Shown here: positions 34,632 to 45,419 of the stretch, one piece after another | How positions within the stretch are numbered: the first letter of the stretch is position 1 | Layout: every line of letters starts with the position of its first letter | Source: an uncultured Stenotrophomonas sp. | GTDB taxonomy: Bacteria; Pseudomonadota; Gammaproteobacteria; Xanthomonadales; Xanthomonadaceae | NCBI RefSeq assembly: GCF_913778665.1 | Contig: NZ_CAJYVQ010000011.1 | Span: 248,001 to 312,000 of the forward strand | Reading direction: 5' to 3' | Length of the DNA stretch: 64,000 nt | The notes under the pieces: generated by a model | The model's database searches: none | The model's input: only the letters and a program-made list of their open reading frames with translations | What the model was told of the DNA's origin: nothing | Position numbers and translations under genes: made by a program

Positions 34632-35135
34632 TCATCGACGCGCTCCCTGCTGGTGCTGCTGGATCCGCAGCGCCGCGCGCAGCACATGCTTACCGACCAG
34701 GCTCTTGGAGATTCCCAGTCGCGTGGCGATCTCCCGCTCGCTCAGGCCCAGATAACGGTTGAGCACGAAGCACTCGCGCACCTGTGCCGGCAGGGCGAGG
34801 ATGGTTCGGGTGATCTCGCGCAGCTGCGCCTGGTCCAGTGCCTGCGCCTCGCCATCGCCGCGTGCCTCGGCCATGTCGACGGCGTACTCGGCCATCGCAC
34901 GCCGCTCGCGGGCATCGGCCTGGCTGCGGTTGAGCGCATGGTGGTAGGCCATGCGGTACAGATAGCCGCGAGGCTCCAGGATGGGCGGATCGCCGGGCAC
35001 ACTGCTGGCCTTCAGGTACAGGTTCTGCAGAGTGTCCTCGGTGCTGGCCGGGTCGAGGTAGCGCGCGATGAAGCGAGACAACGCACTGCGCTCGCGGATG
35101 AGCAGCTCGACCAACGCCAGGGCATTGGGAGACAT
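34632..35135 (-). CDS. ECF sigma factor (FecI-like)
   Basis: 167 residues from ATG 35135 (MSPNALALVELLIRERSALS). Region 2 is DPASTEDTLQNLYLKASSVP with GYLYRMAYHHALNRSQADAR; region 4 is LPAQVRECFVLNRYLGLSER followed by EIATRLGISKSLVGKHVLRA, with the helix-turn-helix. The FecI group is activated through FecR and a receptor's STN domain; both genes follow at once. The longer open frame upstream crosses repeats and is not used. Confidence 0.9.
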   Translation of the reverse strand: MSPNALALVELLIRERSALSRFIARYLDPASTEDTLQNLYLKASSVPGDPPILEPRGYLYRMAYHHALNRSQADARERRAMAEYAVDMAEARGDGEAQALDQAQLREITRTILALPAQVRECFVLNRYLGLSEREIATRLGISKSLVGKHVLRAALRIQQHQQGARR

Positions 35136-35220
35136 AGGTGCCAAGGCCGGACCGGGGAATGATGGGCGTGATGGCGACGGTCCGGACGTGGATTGTGGGC
35201 TGCGCGGCCGCAGGCGGCAA

Positions 35221-35293
35221 GTTCCTGCATCCACGTATCGCGTGGATCTGGAACCTCGCGCAACGGGAAGCCGAGCGTGGGCTCGGCTCCACA
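35221..35293. repeat. Two SMAG/REP-type hairpins
   Basis: ATCCACG-tatcg-CGTGGAT (35229-35247) and AGCCGAGC-gtg-GGCTCGGCT (35270-35289) between the sigma gene's 5' side and the stop of the 109-residue gene. They are the same palindrome types seen at 24.65-24.73 kb. Confidence 0.7.
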
Positions 35294-35299
35294 TACCGC

Positions 35300-35629
35300 T
35301 CAGCGCCGTGAATGCAGCACGGTGCGCTGGCGCATGGCGTTGAACTCCTGTTCCACCTGCTGGATGTCCTCGGCCTGGAACCCGGCCGCCGCCAGCACCT
35401 GGTCGGCGGCCACAGCCGCCAGCGGATCGTCGTCGCGCTGGCGCCAGCAGCGCGCTGGCAGGAAATAGCCCACTTCGCTGCGTCCGCGCATGATGACCAC
35501 CGGTCGGCCGGCATAGAGCAGGAACTCCGCCAGGTGCTGGCGCAGCCCCTCCACCGACACGTAGGCCGGCCCGATGCCCAACGACTGGCTGGACGGCTCG
35601 GGACTCTCGAACAGTTTGCGACGGCTCAT
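35300..35629 (-). CDS. Small Phd-like protein of unknown function
   Basis: 109 residues from ATG 35629, chosen because of a very strong AGGAGGAG 4 nt upstream. Residues 26-60 (YVSVEGLRQHLAEFLLYAGR, then PVVIMRGRSEVGYFLPARCW) follow the Phd/YefM antitoxin pattern (SVxxLRxxLAExL...G.PVVI.R.G). No toxin gene follows. An in-frame reading continues upstream through the porin remnant but has no coding character there. Could be an orphan antitoxin-type DNA-binding protein. Confidence 0.6.
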   Translation of the reverse strand: MSRRKLFESPEPSSQSLGIGPAYVSVEGLRQHLAEFLLYAGRPVVIMRGRSEVGYFLPARCWRQRDDDPLAAVAADQVLAAAGFQAEDIQQVEQEFNAMRQRTVLHSRR

Positions 35630-35727
35630 CCACTCCTCCTTTTGAACAACGCGTGGTCTCCTTTCCTTAGACGGGCGCATCGCTGCGCCCCCGCCACGTA
35701 CTACGTGATCCCCATCACGCCCACCAC

Positions 35728-35955
35728 TCAGAACCCGGTGTTGAATTCCAGCTGGAACACATCGATCGACAACGGCGCGCCGGACACTTCCTTGGCCGCC
35801 ATCCACTTGCCGCTGATCCAGCTGCGCGCGTCCAGCGCGTAGGCGCCGCCCACGTAGTAGCCACGGGCATTGGTACCACCCAGGTGGAAGTTCGGATCGT
35901 TGTAGGCATCGGGCAGCGCATCGGCTTCGATGCGCTTGTAACCCAGCAGGGCCGT
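35728..35955 (-). pseudogene. C-terminal remnant of a putative porin
   Basis: The minus-strand frame reads ALLGYKRIEADALPDAYNDP, NFHLGGTNARGYYVGGAYAL and DARSWISGKWMAAKEVSGAP, and ends LSIDVFQLEFNTGF-stop. This is the last barrel strands and terminal Phe of the putative-porin family that often accompanies STN/FecI/FecR sets. About 75 of some 400-500 residues remain. At about 35955 it is joined out of frame to the Phd-like gene, so a deletion removed the porin's start and the Phd-like gene's end. Confidence 0.7.
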
Positions 35956-36238
35956 GCATGCGCATCAGCAGCCACGCGCGAGCGAGCGCCGCAGGCGACA
36001 GCGCACCCGTTTCGCAGAACGGCAGTACCTGCTGCTGCAGCCGCAGCAGCATAGCCAGCGGATGCGCCTGCGGCTCGAACGCCAGCAGCACGGCCTGCTG
36101 CCGCCACTGCGCGTCGGACACCACGCACACCCACGGCGAGCCGTACCGGTGCACCATCAAGGGGCGTTGCTGCGTGGTTTCCAGCAACGCCGACAGATTG
36201 CGGCGCAGATCCACCACGCCGATGGTCTCATTGCGCAT
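35955..36238 (-). pseudogene. Truncated Phd-like gene fused to the porin remnant
   Basis: Starts at ATG 36238 with AAGGAG upstream: MRNETIGVVDLRRNLSALLE, followed by RPLMVHRYGSPWVCVVSDAQ, again a Phd/YefM-like pattern, then a helical stretch to about residue 94. After that the frame runs into porin sequence in the wrong phase. The fused frame could still be translated through 35300 (312 codons), but the middle is not protein-like. Confidence 0.55.
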
Positions 36239-36296
36239 CCTTGGCTTCTCCTTGCTTGCAACAGCCCTGCGCGGTGCGCACGGCCAGCGCCTTCAT

Positions 36297-37289
36297 CTAA
36301 CCAAGGACGGCAATACCACCGGGAAAGCGACGCAGCGCGAGCGACATCGTCAACCTAAGCTGTTCCAGCGCCGCATCCGGATCATCAATGCGGAATCGCC
36401 TGCTCACCGGCGCACGCGCCAGCGCGGTTTGGCCCAGCATCACTTTGCCGCGGCGGTAACGATTGATCTCAGCCATCACCTCACGCAGCGGTGCGCGGCG
36501 GAACACCAGCATGCCCTCGGTCCAGGCACTCACTTCCGAAGCCACGGCCTCGGCCACCACGCCACTGAGACGCTCGTCGTACCGGGTCTGCTGGCCGGCC
36601 TGCAGCTGCAGCCGGCCCTGCGGGTGCTCGATTCGGGCACTGCCCTGCAGGCAGGTCACCCGCACCTGGCCCTGGGTGTTGCGCACGTCCAGGCGCACCG
36701 CACCTTCATCGGCGATCACGCAGCCTGGCCCCGCAAACAGCGCCAGGCGCATCCCGGCCCGGGCCTCGATCGCGGCCTGCCCCTGCATCAGTTCGAAACC
36801 TTCGCCCTGCGCGCCAGCGCGCCGGCGCAGGCTGCTCTGCGTATCCAGCTGGATCTTCAACTGCAGCGAAGGCGCGATCTGCAGCCGTTCACCGGAGCCT
36901 GTATGGAAATCGGCCGCCATCGCCGTCACCGATGGCCACAGCCCCAGCGGCGGGCGGAGCGCTGCCACCACGGCCAAGCTGGCCGGCGCCGCCATGGCGG
37001 CGCCGAGGAAGGCGCGGCGGCTCCAGCGCTGGGCCGGTGTCGGCGCGACAGTCGGCGCGACAGGCTGCCGTGCATCTGCGGGTAACTGCTCGCCCGCCAG
37101 GCGTACCTGCTCCCATTGCCGGCGCGCACGACCGAACGCCTCGCGATGGCGCGGGTCTTCCTCGCACCACGCGCGGAACCTGCTCCCATCAGCGGCGGTG
37201 GCTTCGCCCGAGGTCAATCGCACCACCCACGCGTGGGCCTGACGCTCGACGGCATCCAGCGGGCGTTGCGGGCGATCGTCAGGATCCAT
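36297..37289 (-). CDS. FecR-type sigma regulator (second set)
   Basis: 330 residues. N-terminal DUF4880-type domain (AHAWVVRLTSGEATAADGSR, FRAWCEEDPRHREAFGRARR), a membrane/Tat-like helix RRAFLGAAMAAPASLAVVAA (about 89-110), then the FecR domain (DFHTGSGERLQIAPSLQLKI; GCVIADEGAVRLDVRNTQGQ) and a C-terminal STN-like part. It follows the second FecI gene by 69 bp. Its porin output partner downstream is broken, so this circuit may have lost its main target. Confidence 0.87.
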   Translation of the reverse strand: MDPDDRPQRPLDAVERQAHAWVVRLTSGEATAADGSRFRAWCEEDPRHREAFGRARRQWEQVRLAGEQLPADARQPVAPTVAPTPAQRWSRRAFLGAAMAAPASLAVVAALRPPLGLWPSVTAMAADFHTGSGERLQIAPSLQLKIQLDTQSSLRRRAGAQGEGFELMQGQAAIEARAGMRLALFAGPGCVIADEGAVRLDVRNTQGQVRVTCLQGSARIEHPQGRLQLQAGQQTRYDERLSGVVAEAVASEVSAWTEGMLVFRRAPLREVMAEINRYRRGKVMLGQTALARAPVSRRFRIDDPDAALEQLRLTMSLALRRFPGGIAVLG

Positions 37290-37358
37290 GAGGGCTCATG
37301 CCGGACCCGCACGCTGCGGGGTTCTGCTCGGCGTCAAAGTGTAGACGGATGCCGTCGC

Positions 37359-37889
37359 TCAGAGCCGCACCTGGCGCCCCTGCCCGCTGCGCTCGGCCAG
37401 GTAGTCCTGGGCTGCCTTCAGCTCGCGCTGCACCAGCCGCAGCGACACACCGAGGTGATCGGCCACATCCCGCTGCTGCAGGCCGTCGACGCGGATCGCC
37501 AGCAGGATGCGGCGCCGGCGCTCGGGCATGCGCTGCAGCAGCCCGACCATGTCTTCCAGCGCGAACTCCAGTTCGGCGGCCTGCGCCGCGCCCGGTGACG
37601 GGTCGGCCATGTCCATCAGCGTGTCCACTTCCTCCAGGCTCAGCAGCCGATGGTCGGCACGTTGGCGGTCGATCACGGTGTTCATGGCCATGCGCAGCAG
37701 GTAGGCCACCGGATTCTGCACGGCGTCCAGGCGGTCACGGCGCGCGCTCAGGCGCATCCAGGTGTCCTGCAGCGCATCGCCGGCCAGCTCCTCCGAACCC
37801 AGCTTGCGCACCAGCCGGCGCTTCAGCTCGTCATAGGCGCCCAGAAGATGGTCCATCAGGTCAACTGCCGCAGCCGCACCGTTGCTCAT
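37359..37889 (-). CDS. ECF sigma factor, FecI-like (second set)
   Basis: 176 residues from ATG 37889 with AAGGA upstream. Region 2: GSEELAGDALQDTWMRLSAR and NPVAYLLRMAMNTVIDRQRA; region 4: MPERRRRILLAIRVDGLQQR and DVADHLGVSLRLVQRELKAA. It lies 16 bp after the STN-protein gene's stop. Together with the STN protein and FecR it forms a split surface-signalling set in which the STN sensor is a separate protein. Confidence 0.88.
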   Translation of the reverse strand: MSNGAAAAVDLMDHLLGAYDELKRRLVRKLGSEELAGDALQDTWMRLSARRDRLDAVQNPVAYLLRMAMNTVIDRQRADHRLLSLEEVDTLMDMADPSPGAAQAAELEFALEDMVGLLQRMPERRRRILLAIRVDGLQQRDVADHLGVSLRLVQRELKAAQDYLAERSGQGRQVRL

Positions 37890-37905
37890 GTTCGAATCCT
37901 TGAAG

Positions 37906-38586
37906 TCATGGAAGGGGCGCACGCCGGCCACAGTCGTGGTCGGTGCCGGAAGGGCGGATCTGCAGCGTCACCGGCTGCGGCAACGCGGCGGCATCGGCTG
38001 CCAGCGTCAGCGCCTGCAGCGCCTGCAGCAGGCGTGCATCGCGACGCGCATTGCCACTGCCGGATAGCAGTTCGGGGGAGTACACCTGGCCGTCATTGCC
38101 AACGCTGAAACGCAGGGTCGCGGCGTAGCGACCTGGAGCCAGGTCGGGATCGCCACAGAACGCATCGCGCAGGCGTTGCTGCAGGCCGCCATAACGGCGC
38201 CGGCGCTCGGCGTCGGGCAGTCCAGCATCAAGGGTGGCTCGGCCGGCGCTAGAGGCGCCACGGCGCAGCACCACGCGCTGTTCGCCAATCACCTCGGCCT
38301 CGACCCCGGAGTCCTGCAGCAGTGCCTGCAATGCGAGCAGCGGCGGCAGGTCACCTTGCAGCGCATGGCTGCTGCGACCGGCGGCCAGGTCACCGGGGTA
38401 CATCACCGACCACCCGCTGATGACGCTGAAGTGCTCGACCGCCTGTTCCAGCGGCTGCGCAGGGATGTCGTAGGCATGAACACCGTCCTGTGCGACAGCG
38501 GCATAGGGCAGCAGCAACCATCCGGCGATGGCCAGCCTCCACGTTCTGATCGCATGGTGTCCATTCAGCCCCCTGACGTAGAACAC
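37906..38586 (-). CDS. Periplasmic STN-domain protein with TonB-like C-terminus
   Basis: About 226 residues; a GTG at 38586 is the best start before the signal peptide (RLAIAGWLLLPYAAVAQ), but the start is uncertain. STN domain follows: VHAYDIPAQPLEQAVEHFSV, SRSSHALQGDLP-like and LQALLQDSGVEAEVIGEQRV. The C-terminal part (RYAATLRFSVGNDGQVYSPE, LLSGSGNARRDARLLQALQA) resembles a TonB C-terminal fold. Such stand-alone STN proteins accompany FecI/FecR and a porin. A possible adaptor between a porin and FecR. Confidence 0.7.
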   Translation of the reverse strand: MFYVRGLNGHHAIRTWRLAIAGWLLLPYAAVAQDGVHAYDIPAQPLEQAVEHFSVISGWSVMYPGDLAAGRSSHALQGDLPPLLALQALLQDSGVEAEVIGEQRVVLRRGASSAGRATLDAGLPDAERRRRYGGLQQRLRDAFCGDPDLAPGRYAATLRFSVGNDGQVYSPELLSGSGNARRDARLLQALQALTLAADAAALPQPVTLQIRPSGTDHDCGRRAPLP

Positions 38587-38893
38587 ATGACCCTCGGCAG
38601 CGACAGCAGCTGCAGTGGACGCGCGGCACGACCGGAGCCCCGGCCCGCGCTCGACCCGCAAGCGGGCTCAAACCGTACCCGGACCACATGTCATTGCGAT
38701 GACCGCCTACGACCGACGTCGAGCCAGGCTCCGCTAAGCCGATCACCCATCAGGAATCAATGACTCGAGCAGAAAGGACGGCGATACCCCCTCGCCGCAC
38801 CAGGCATCGCTGTTGCTGTTGCTCCTGAGGTTGTCGGCCAGCCGCCGGCACTGCCGCAGGTGCCGGGTGCAACCCGGCCACAAATCCCATCCC
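38587..38893. other. 307-bp gap before the second FecI set
   Basis: Holds the promoter of the STN/FecI/FecR set and the 3' region of the lrp-like gene. No gene, strong hairpin or repeat motif of the other set's type (CCGTGGGCAG) is seen. Confidence 0.35.
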
Positions 38894-39358
38894 TCAAAGC
38901 GGCAGCTGGGTCGTCTGCTTGATCCGCTGCATCGGAATTTCGGTCTTGGTGTTCTGCACCCCGGCAATCCGGTTCAGGTGCTGCATCTGGAACTGCCGGT
39001 AGGCATCAAGGTCAGCCACCGCCACCCGCAGCAGGAAATCGCAGTCACCGGCCATCAGATGGCATTCAAGAACTTCCGGGAAAGACTTGATGCTGTTGAT
39101 GAAGTGATGGGTGGTGTCTTCGTCCTGCCCGCGCAGCCACACGCGCACGAACACGGTGAAGCCGTGGCCGACCTTGGCCTCATTCAGCAGGGCCACGTAG
39201 CGGTCGATGTAACCGCCCTCCTCCAGCAACCGCACCCGCCGCAGGCAGGCCGAAGGCGAAAGGCCCACCTGCCGGGCCAGCTCCAGGTTCTGCAGGCGCC
39301 CATCGCGCTGCAGGGCGTCAAGGATGCGTCGATCAAGGTTGTCGAGTTGGCACTGCAT
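38894..39358 (-). CDS. Lrp/AsnC-family transcriptional regulator
   Basis: 154 residues. Winged HTH 5-55 (LDNLDRRILDALQRDGRLQN, LELARQVGLSPSACLRRVRL) and a RAM ligand-binding domain 65-150 (VFVRVWLRGQDEDTTHHFIN; VLECHLMAGDCDFLLRVAVA). Divergent from azlCD, so it probably controls the exporter in response to an amino acid. Confidence 0.92.
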   Translation of the reverse strand: MQCQLDNLDRRILDALQRDGRLQNLELARQVGLSPSACLRRVRLLEEGGYIDRYVALLNEAKVGHGFTVFVRVWLRGQDEDTTHHFINSIKSFPEVLECHLMAGDCDFLLRVAVADLDAYRQFQMQHLNRIAGVQNTKTEIPMQRIKQTTQLPL

Positions 39359-39488
39359 TGCATTTCACCATTGGCGGCGATGGCCGCATGCAATTTCAAT
39401 ATTCCCGAATCCAATGGCATCAACGCAACCCGATTTTGCGATCGGACCGCTAGCATGAGCCACCACCCCCATCTCGCTGTGCCGTTCC
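39359..39488. promoter_or_regulatory. Divergent lrp-azlC regulatory region
   Basis: A 130-bp gap, richer in A/T than its surroundings (ATTTCAATATTCCCG, GCAACCCGATTTTGCG), with GCAATTTCA/TGCATTTCA-like repeats near 39356-39396. Probable Lrp-type binding region; no single site can be fixed. Confidence 0.45.
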
Positions 39489-40220
39489 ATGGACGCCCGT
39501 ACCACCCTTCCCCTGCCCGATACCTGCGATACCGCACCGCGTGCCGAGTTCCTGCGAGGCCTGCGCGCCGCCGTACCGGTAATGGTCGGCTTCATTCCCT
39601 TCGCCCTGGTACTCGGCGCCCAAGCGGCCCAGAAGGGCCTGAGCGCACTGGAAGTGCCGTTGATGACCGGACTCAACTTCGCCGGCGGCTCGGAATTCGC
39701 GGCGGTCGAACTCTGGACCTCGCCGCCGCACATCGCCCTGATCGTGGCGATCACCGCGCTGGTCAACAGCCGCCACCTGCTGATGGGCGCCAGCCTGGCC
39801 CCGCTCCTGCAGCACCTGCCACGCCGCCGGGTGCTTCCGGCCCTGTTCTTCATGTGCGATGAAAGCTGGGCGATGGGCGTGGCCGATGCACGCCGCCGCG
39901 CGCTTGGCTTCAGCCTGGCCTACTACCTGGGCGTGTCAGCCGGCCTGTACACAGTCTGGGTGGCCTGCACCGCGCTGGGCGCGATCGTCGGACCGATGCT
40001 GGGCGACATCCACGCCTACGGCTTCGACATGGCCTTCCCCGCCGTGTTCCTGGTGCTGCTGCGCGGCATGTGGCAAGGCATGAAGGCGGCGCGGCCGTGG
40101 CTGGTCAGCCTGGTGGTGGCCGCTGCCACCCACCTGCTGATCCCGGGCGCGTGGTACGTGGCGAGCGGCGCCCTGGCCGGCCTGGCGGCTGCCTGGCTGC
40201 TGGCGGAGGACGCAGCATGA
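39489..40220 (+). CDS. azlC: AzlC-family amino-acid exporter, large subunit
   Basis: 243 residues with about seven membrane segments. Family blocks: FLRGLRAAVPVMVGFIPFAL, NFAGGSEFAAVELW, VNSRHLLMGASLAP and FFMCDESWAMG. With AzlD it exports branched-chain amino acids (YgaZH in E. coli, valine/methionine). Overlaps azlD by 4 bp (ATGA). Confidence 0.92.
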   Translation: MDARTTLPLPDTCDTAPRAEFLRGLRAAVPVMVGFIPFALVLGAQAAQKGLSALEVPLMTGLNFAGGSEFAAVELWTSPPHIALIVAITALVNSRHLLMGASLAPLLQHLPRRRVLPALFFMCDESWAMGVADARRRALGFSLAYYLGVSAGLYTVWVACTALGAIVGPMLGDIHAYGFDMAFPAVFLVLLRGMWQGMKAARPWLVSLVVAAATHLLIPGAWYVASGALAGLAAAWLLAEDAA

Positions 40221-40531
40221 TCTTCAACGGACTGATCCACTGGACCTCCGTGCTGACCATCGTGCTGATGGCTGCCGCCACCTACCTGACCCGCATCGTC
40301 GGCTTCCTCGCGCTGCGCAACCGCACGTTGAGCCAGCGTGCGGTGACAGTGATGGAGGCCGCGCCGGGCTGCGTGCTGATCTCGGTGATCGCGCCGGACT
40401 TCGTCGCCGACAAGCCCGCCGACCTGGCCGCACTGGCGATCACCCTGCTGGCCGCCACGCGGCTGTCGATGCTGCCGACGGTGCTGATCGGCGTGATCTC
40501 GGCCGGCGCACTGCGCTATCTGATGAGCTGA
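40217..40531 (+). CDS. azlD: AzlD-family small exporter subunit
   Basis: 104 residues from ATG 40217, coupled to azlC. Three or four membrane segments (TSVLTIVLMAAATYLTRIVG; CVLISVIAPDFVAD; LAALAITLLAATRLSMLPTV), with TYLTR typical of AzlD/YgaH. Confidence 0.9.
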   Translation: MIFNGLIHWTSVLTIVLMAAATYLTRIVGFLALRNRTLSQRAVTVMEAAPGCVLISVIAPDFVADKPADLAALAITLLAATRLSMLPTVLIGVISAGALRYLMS

Positions 40532-40541
40532 CTGGACGGGC

Positions 40542-40558
40542 GCCGGGCACGGCCCGGC
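40542..40558. terminator. Hairpin between azlD and glgX
   Basis: GCCGGGC-acg-GCCCGGC is a perfect 7-bp stem 10 bp after azlD and 41 bp from the convergent glgX stop. It probably serves as a shared transcript end; it resembles the core of the REP units. Confidence 0.55.
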
Positions 40559-40599
40559 ACTGACGATCGATGACCGCATGGCTTGGGCACGCGCTGCCG

Positions 40600-42706
<2,107 letters not shown>

Positions 42707-42720
<14 letters not shown>

Positions 42721-42877
42721 CGCTTCCCTCCTCGCCGCGCGCGGCGGCAATCTCGGCTTCCACCAGCCGCTCGGCCATGTGCCAGTGCCGCTGCTGCTGG
42801 TCGTCCGGGCGACCCTCTGCTTCCCAGATCTGGTGTGCCAGTGCCTCAATCCGCTGCCGTCGTTCCCTGCTGTCCAT
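42707..42877 (-). CDS. DUF2934 small protein
   Basis: 56 residues from ATG 42877: MDSRERRQRIEALAHQIWEA, then EGRPDDQQQRHWHMAERLVE. The pattern IxxLAHxIWExEGRPxGxxxxHW is that of DUF2934, small helical proteins often found near glycogen and stress genes; function unknown. It overlaps treY by 32 bp and glgX by 14 bp, so it is firmly part of the operon. Confidence 0.85.
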
Positions 42878-45419
42878 CCCTACCTGTCTCCTCGTTGATC
42901 CATATTGCCAGCGGGCTGCCAGCCAGAAGCCTGCCCACATCCGCGGTTGCGTTGAAATGTTCGATGCGCCCGTCCAGCAGGTTGCGCATGGGGCCTGCTG
43001 GGAGCCCGCGCAGCGTCACGCCGGTACCGACCTCGTGCGCCGTGCGCAGGCCGGGACCGGGCATGGCGGTGGGCGAACCACGCCGCACGATCACCAGCAG
43101 CACCTGCGCCTCATGCCTGCGCGTGAATGCCAGCCAGGGCGAGGGCGCAGGCAGGGATAGCCAATGCAGCTGGCCGCGCAGGAACAGGCACGGATGCCTG
43201 CGGCGGCAATCCAGCAACTGCCGCAGCAGTAATGCCTTGATACCACCGTCCCGCCACTCCTCCAGCAGCGCGGGCCACGCGCGCGCGTCGCGCAGCCACG
43301 CCTGCCGCGCCGGAAAGTCCACGGCACGCCGATTGTCCGGGTCCACCAGGCTCAGGTCCCAGCCTTCGCCGCCCTGGTAGAGGTCGGGCACGCCGGGCAG
43401 GCAGTGCTGCAGGCACAGCTGTGCCAACCCATTGCTGGCGCCTGCCGGCGCGATGCGCGCCACGAAGGTCGCCAGCGCCTCCCGCACCGGCTGCAATGCT
43501 GCTGCATCCAGAAGTGCGTGCAGCCACTGCGCGGCGGCCTTCTCCACGGCCACGTTCGGATCGGACCAGCTGCTGACCCGTTTGCCCTCGCGCAACGCCT
43601 TGATCGACCACTGCACCATCCTCGATGCGAAGTCGGCGCTCGGGTCGCCATGCATCGGCCACGCCGCTACGAGCGCCTGCCACAGCGCATACGCCTCCGC
43701 GCCTGGCAATGGCAGCGGCATCCCGGCCTTGGTCGCCATCCGGCTCCAGCGCCGTACCTCGGCCCGCCACTCCGTCGTGCAGGTGCTGAGCACTGCCAAC
43801 CGCGCGCGGCTGTCCGCCCCGCGCTTGTGATCATGGGTCGCCAGCGCGAGCAATGCTTTTGGATGGCGCCGCAAGCGCACCGCGGCATGGTCCAGCAGCT
43901 CGCGCCCCTCCATGCCCAGCCGTTGCGGATCACTGCCGACTTCATTGCGCGACAGCAGCCTGAAGTAGCGATAGAACCCGGTGTCTTCCACCGACTTGGC
44001 ATTCAACGGCGCGGCCAGTTGAGCGAAGCGCACGCGCAGCGCGCTATCGGCAAGCGCGTCGCCCGGAAGCCCGCGCAGCAGCAGATCCAGCGCCGCGCGT
44101 GCCGCACCGTCCAGCGCCTCGCGTGCCGCCGCGGCGGCGTCCGCCAGCGCCTTTCGTTCGCCCGCCCCCTGCAGCGAATAGGGCCGGTAGGTGCGGTAAT
44201 GCCCCAGCACTGAAGCCAATGCGCGCGCCAGCGCAGCCAGTCCGATATCGGCTTCGGCCAGCCGTGGCTGCAGAACCTGCTGCGCGCTGCGCAGCAGCCG
44301 CTGGAAATCAGCGTGAAGTGACGTGCGCAGCAGCATGCCGCGGGCACCCTGCTGCAAGTCGTCAAAGCTGCGCGCGTCGCCACTCGCGGCTTGCCAGGCG
44401 CGTGAAAGCGCGGGTGCAGCTGCCGGGTCATGCAGCCACGCACCAACCTGGTCCATGAAGTCATAGCCGGTCGTGCCGTCGCAGGCCCAGCCATCGGGCA
44501 GCTGCTCGTCCTCCGCCAGTATCTTCTCCACATGCACGCTCACTGACTGTGGGTCACGACCGCCGGCCGCGCAGGCCGCGTCGAGCGACGCACGCAGCTG
44601 GTGCAGGTAGGCACCGGGCGAAGACAGGCCATCCACATGGTCAATGCGCAGGCCGTCGACCCAGCCCTCGCGTACCAGCCGCAGGGGCAGTGCGTGCACT
44701 GCCTCGAACACATCCTCGCGCTCCACTCGCAGCGCGGCCAGTTCGTTGATATCGAAGAAGCGCCGGTAGTTCACCTGATCGCCGGCCGTGCGCCACCAGG
44801 CCAGTCGGTAATGCTGCCGCTGCAGCAGCGTGTGCAACCGCTCAACGCTGCGATTGCAGCGTTCGGCCCACGCCGGCCACTGCGCCGGTTCCAGCGGATG
44901 GCTGCGCGGCGACAGCGGCAATGCCAGCCCATGGTGACGCAGCACGGGCCTCGCGTTGTCCGCCACCACGCGCACCACGCCGTCGCGCACGGCGTCGTGC
45001 AACGGCCGATCCAGTACAGGCAGCCAGAGCCGGCCCTCGCAGCCCGGCGCCTCCCAGTCGATGTCAAACCACGCTGCGTGCGGGCTTCGACGCCCGTGCA
45101 TCAGCACATCGCTCCACCACTGGCTGTGCGGGGACGCCGCCAGATGGTTGGGTACGATGTCCAGGATCAGGCCCATACCGTGCGCGCGCGTCACTTCCGC
45201 CAGCTGCCGGAAGGCCGCTTCACCGCCCAGTTCCGGATTGATGCGAGCCGGGTCGATACCATCGTAACCATGCTTCGACCCGGGCACCGCAGCAGCGATC
45301 GGTGACAGGTAAAGGTGGCTGACGCCCAGCGCGGCGTAGTAAGGCACCTGCGCGGCAGCCGCCCCGAGGTCGAAGCCTGCGTGCAGCTGCAGGCGCGCGG
45401 TGGCACGCAGCCCCGTCAT
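42846..45419 (-). CDS. treY: TreY maltooligosyltrehalose synthase
   Basis: 857 residues. GH13 family with inserts: LYLSPIAAAVPGSKHGYDGI, GLILDIVPNHLA, the nucleophile region DGLRIDHVDGL, Glu in HVEKILAEDEQLP and a late C-terminal region PGVPDLYQGGEGWDLSLVDP. It turns the reducing end of maltodextrin into an alpha,alpha-1,1 linkage, the first step of trehalose synthesis from glycogen. Overlaps malQ by 4 bp. Confidence 0.95.
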   Translation of the reverse strand: MTGLRATARLQLHAGFDLGAAAAQVPYYAALGVSHLYLSPIAAAVPGSKHGYDGIDPARINPELGGEAAFRQLAEVTRAHGMGLILDIVPNHLAASPHSQWWSDVLMHGRRSPHAAWFDIDWEAPGCEGRLWLPVLDRPLHDAVRDGVVRVVADNARPVLRHHGLALPLSPRSHPLEPAQWPAWAERCNRSVERLHTLLQRQHYRLAWWRTAGDQVNYRRFFDINELAALRVEREDVFEAVHALPLRLVREGWVDGLRIDHVDGLSSPGAYLHQLRASLDAACAAGGRDPQSVSVHVEKILAEDEQLPDGWACDGTTGYDFMDQVGAWLHDPAAAPALSRAWQAASGDARSFDDLQQGARGMLLRTSLHADFQRLLRSAQQVLQPRLAEADIGLAALARALASVLGHYRTYRPYSLQGAGERKALADAAAAAREALDGAARAALDLLLRGLPGDALADSALRVRFAQLAAPLNAKSVEDTGFYRYFRLLSRNEVGSDPQRLGMEGRELLDHAAVRLRRHPKALLALATHDHKRGADSRARLAVLSTCTTEWRAEVRRWSRMATKAGMPLPLPGAEAYALWQALVAAWPMHGDPSADFASRMVQWSIKALREGKRVSSWSDPNVAVEKAAAQWLHALLDAAALQPVREALATFVARIAPAGASNGLAQLCLQHCLPGVPDLYQGGEGWDLSLVDPDNRRAVDFPARQAWLRDARAWPALLEEWRDGGIKALLLRQLLDCRRRHPCLFLRGQLHWLSLPAPSPWLAFTRRHEAQVLLVIVRRGSPTAMPGPGLRTAHEVGTGVTLRGLPAGPMRNLLDGRIEHFNATADVGRLLAGSPLAIWINEETGRDGQQGTTAAD

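Noticed and set aside
35300..36238. A single 312-residue protein across 36238-35300
   Set aside because: The middle is porin sequence read in the wrong phase, and the last part has its own strong ribosome site at 35629.
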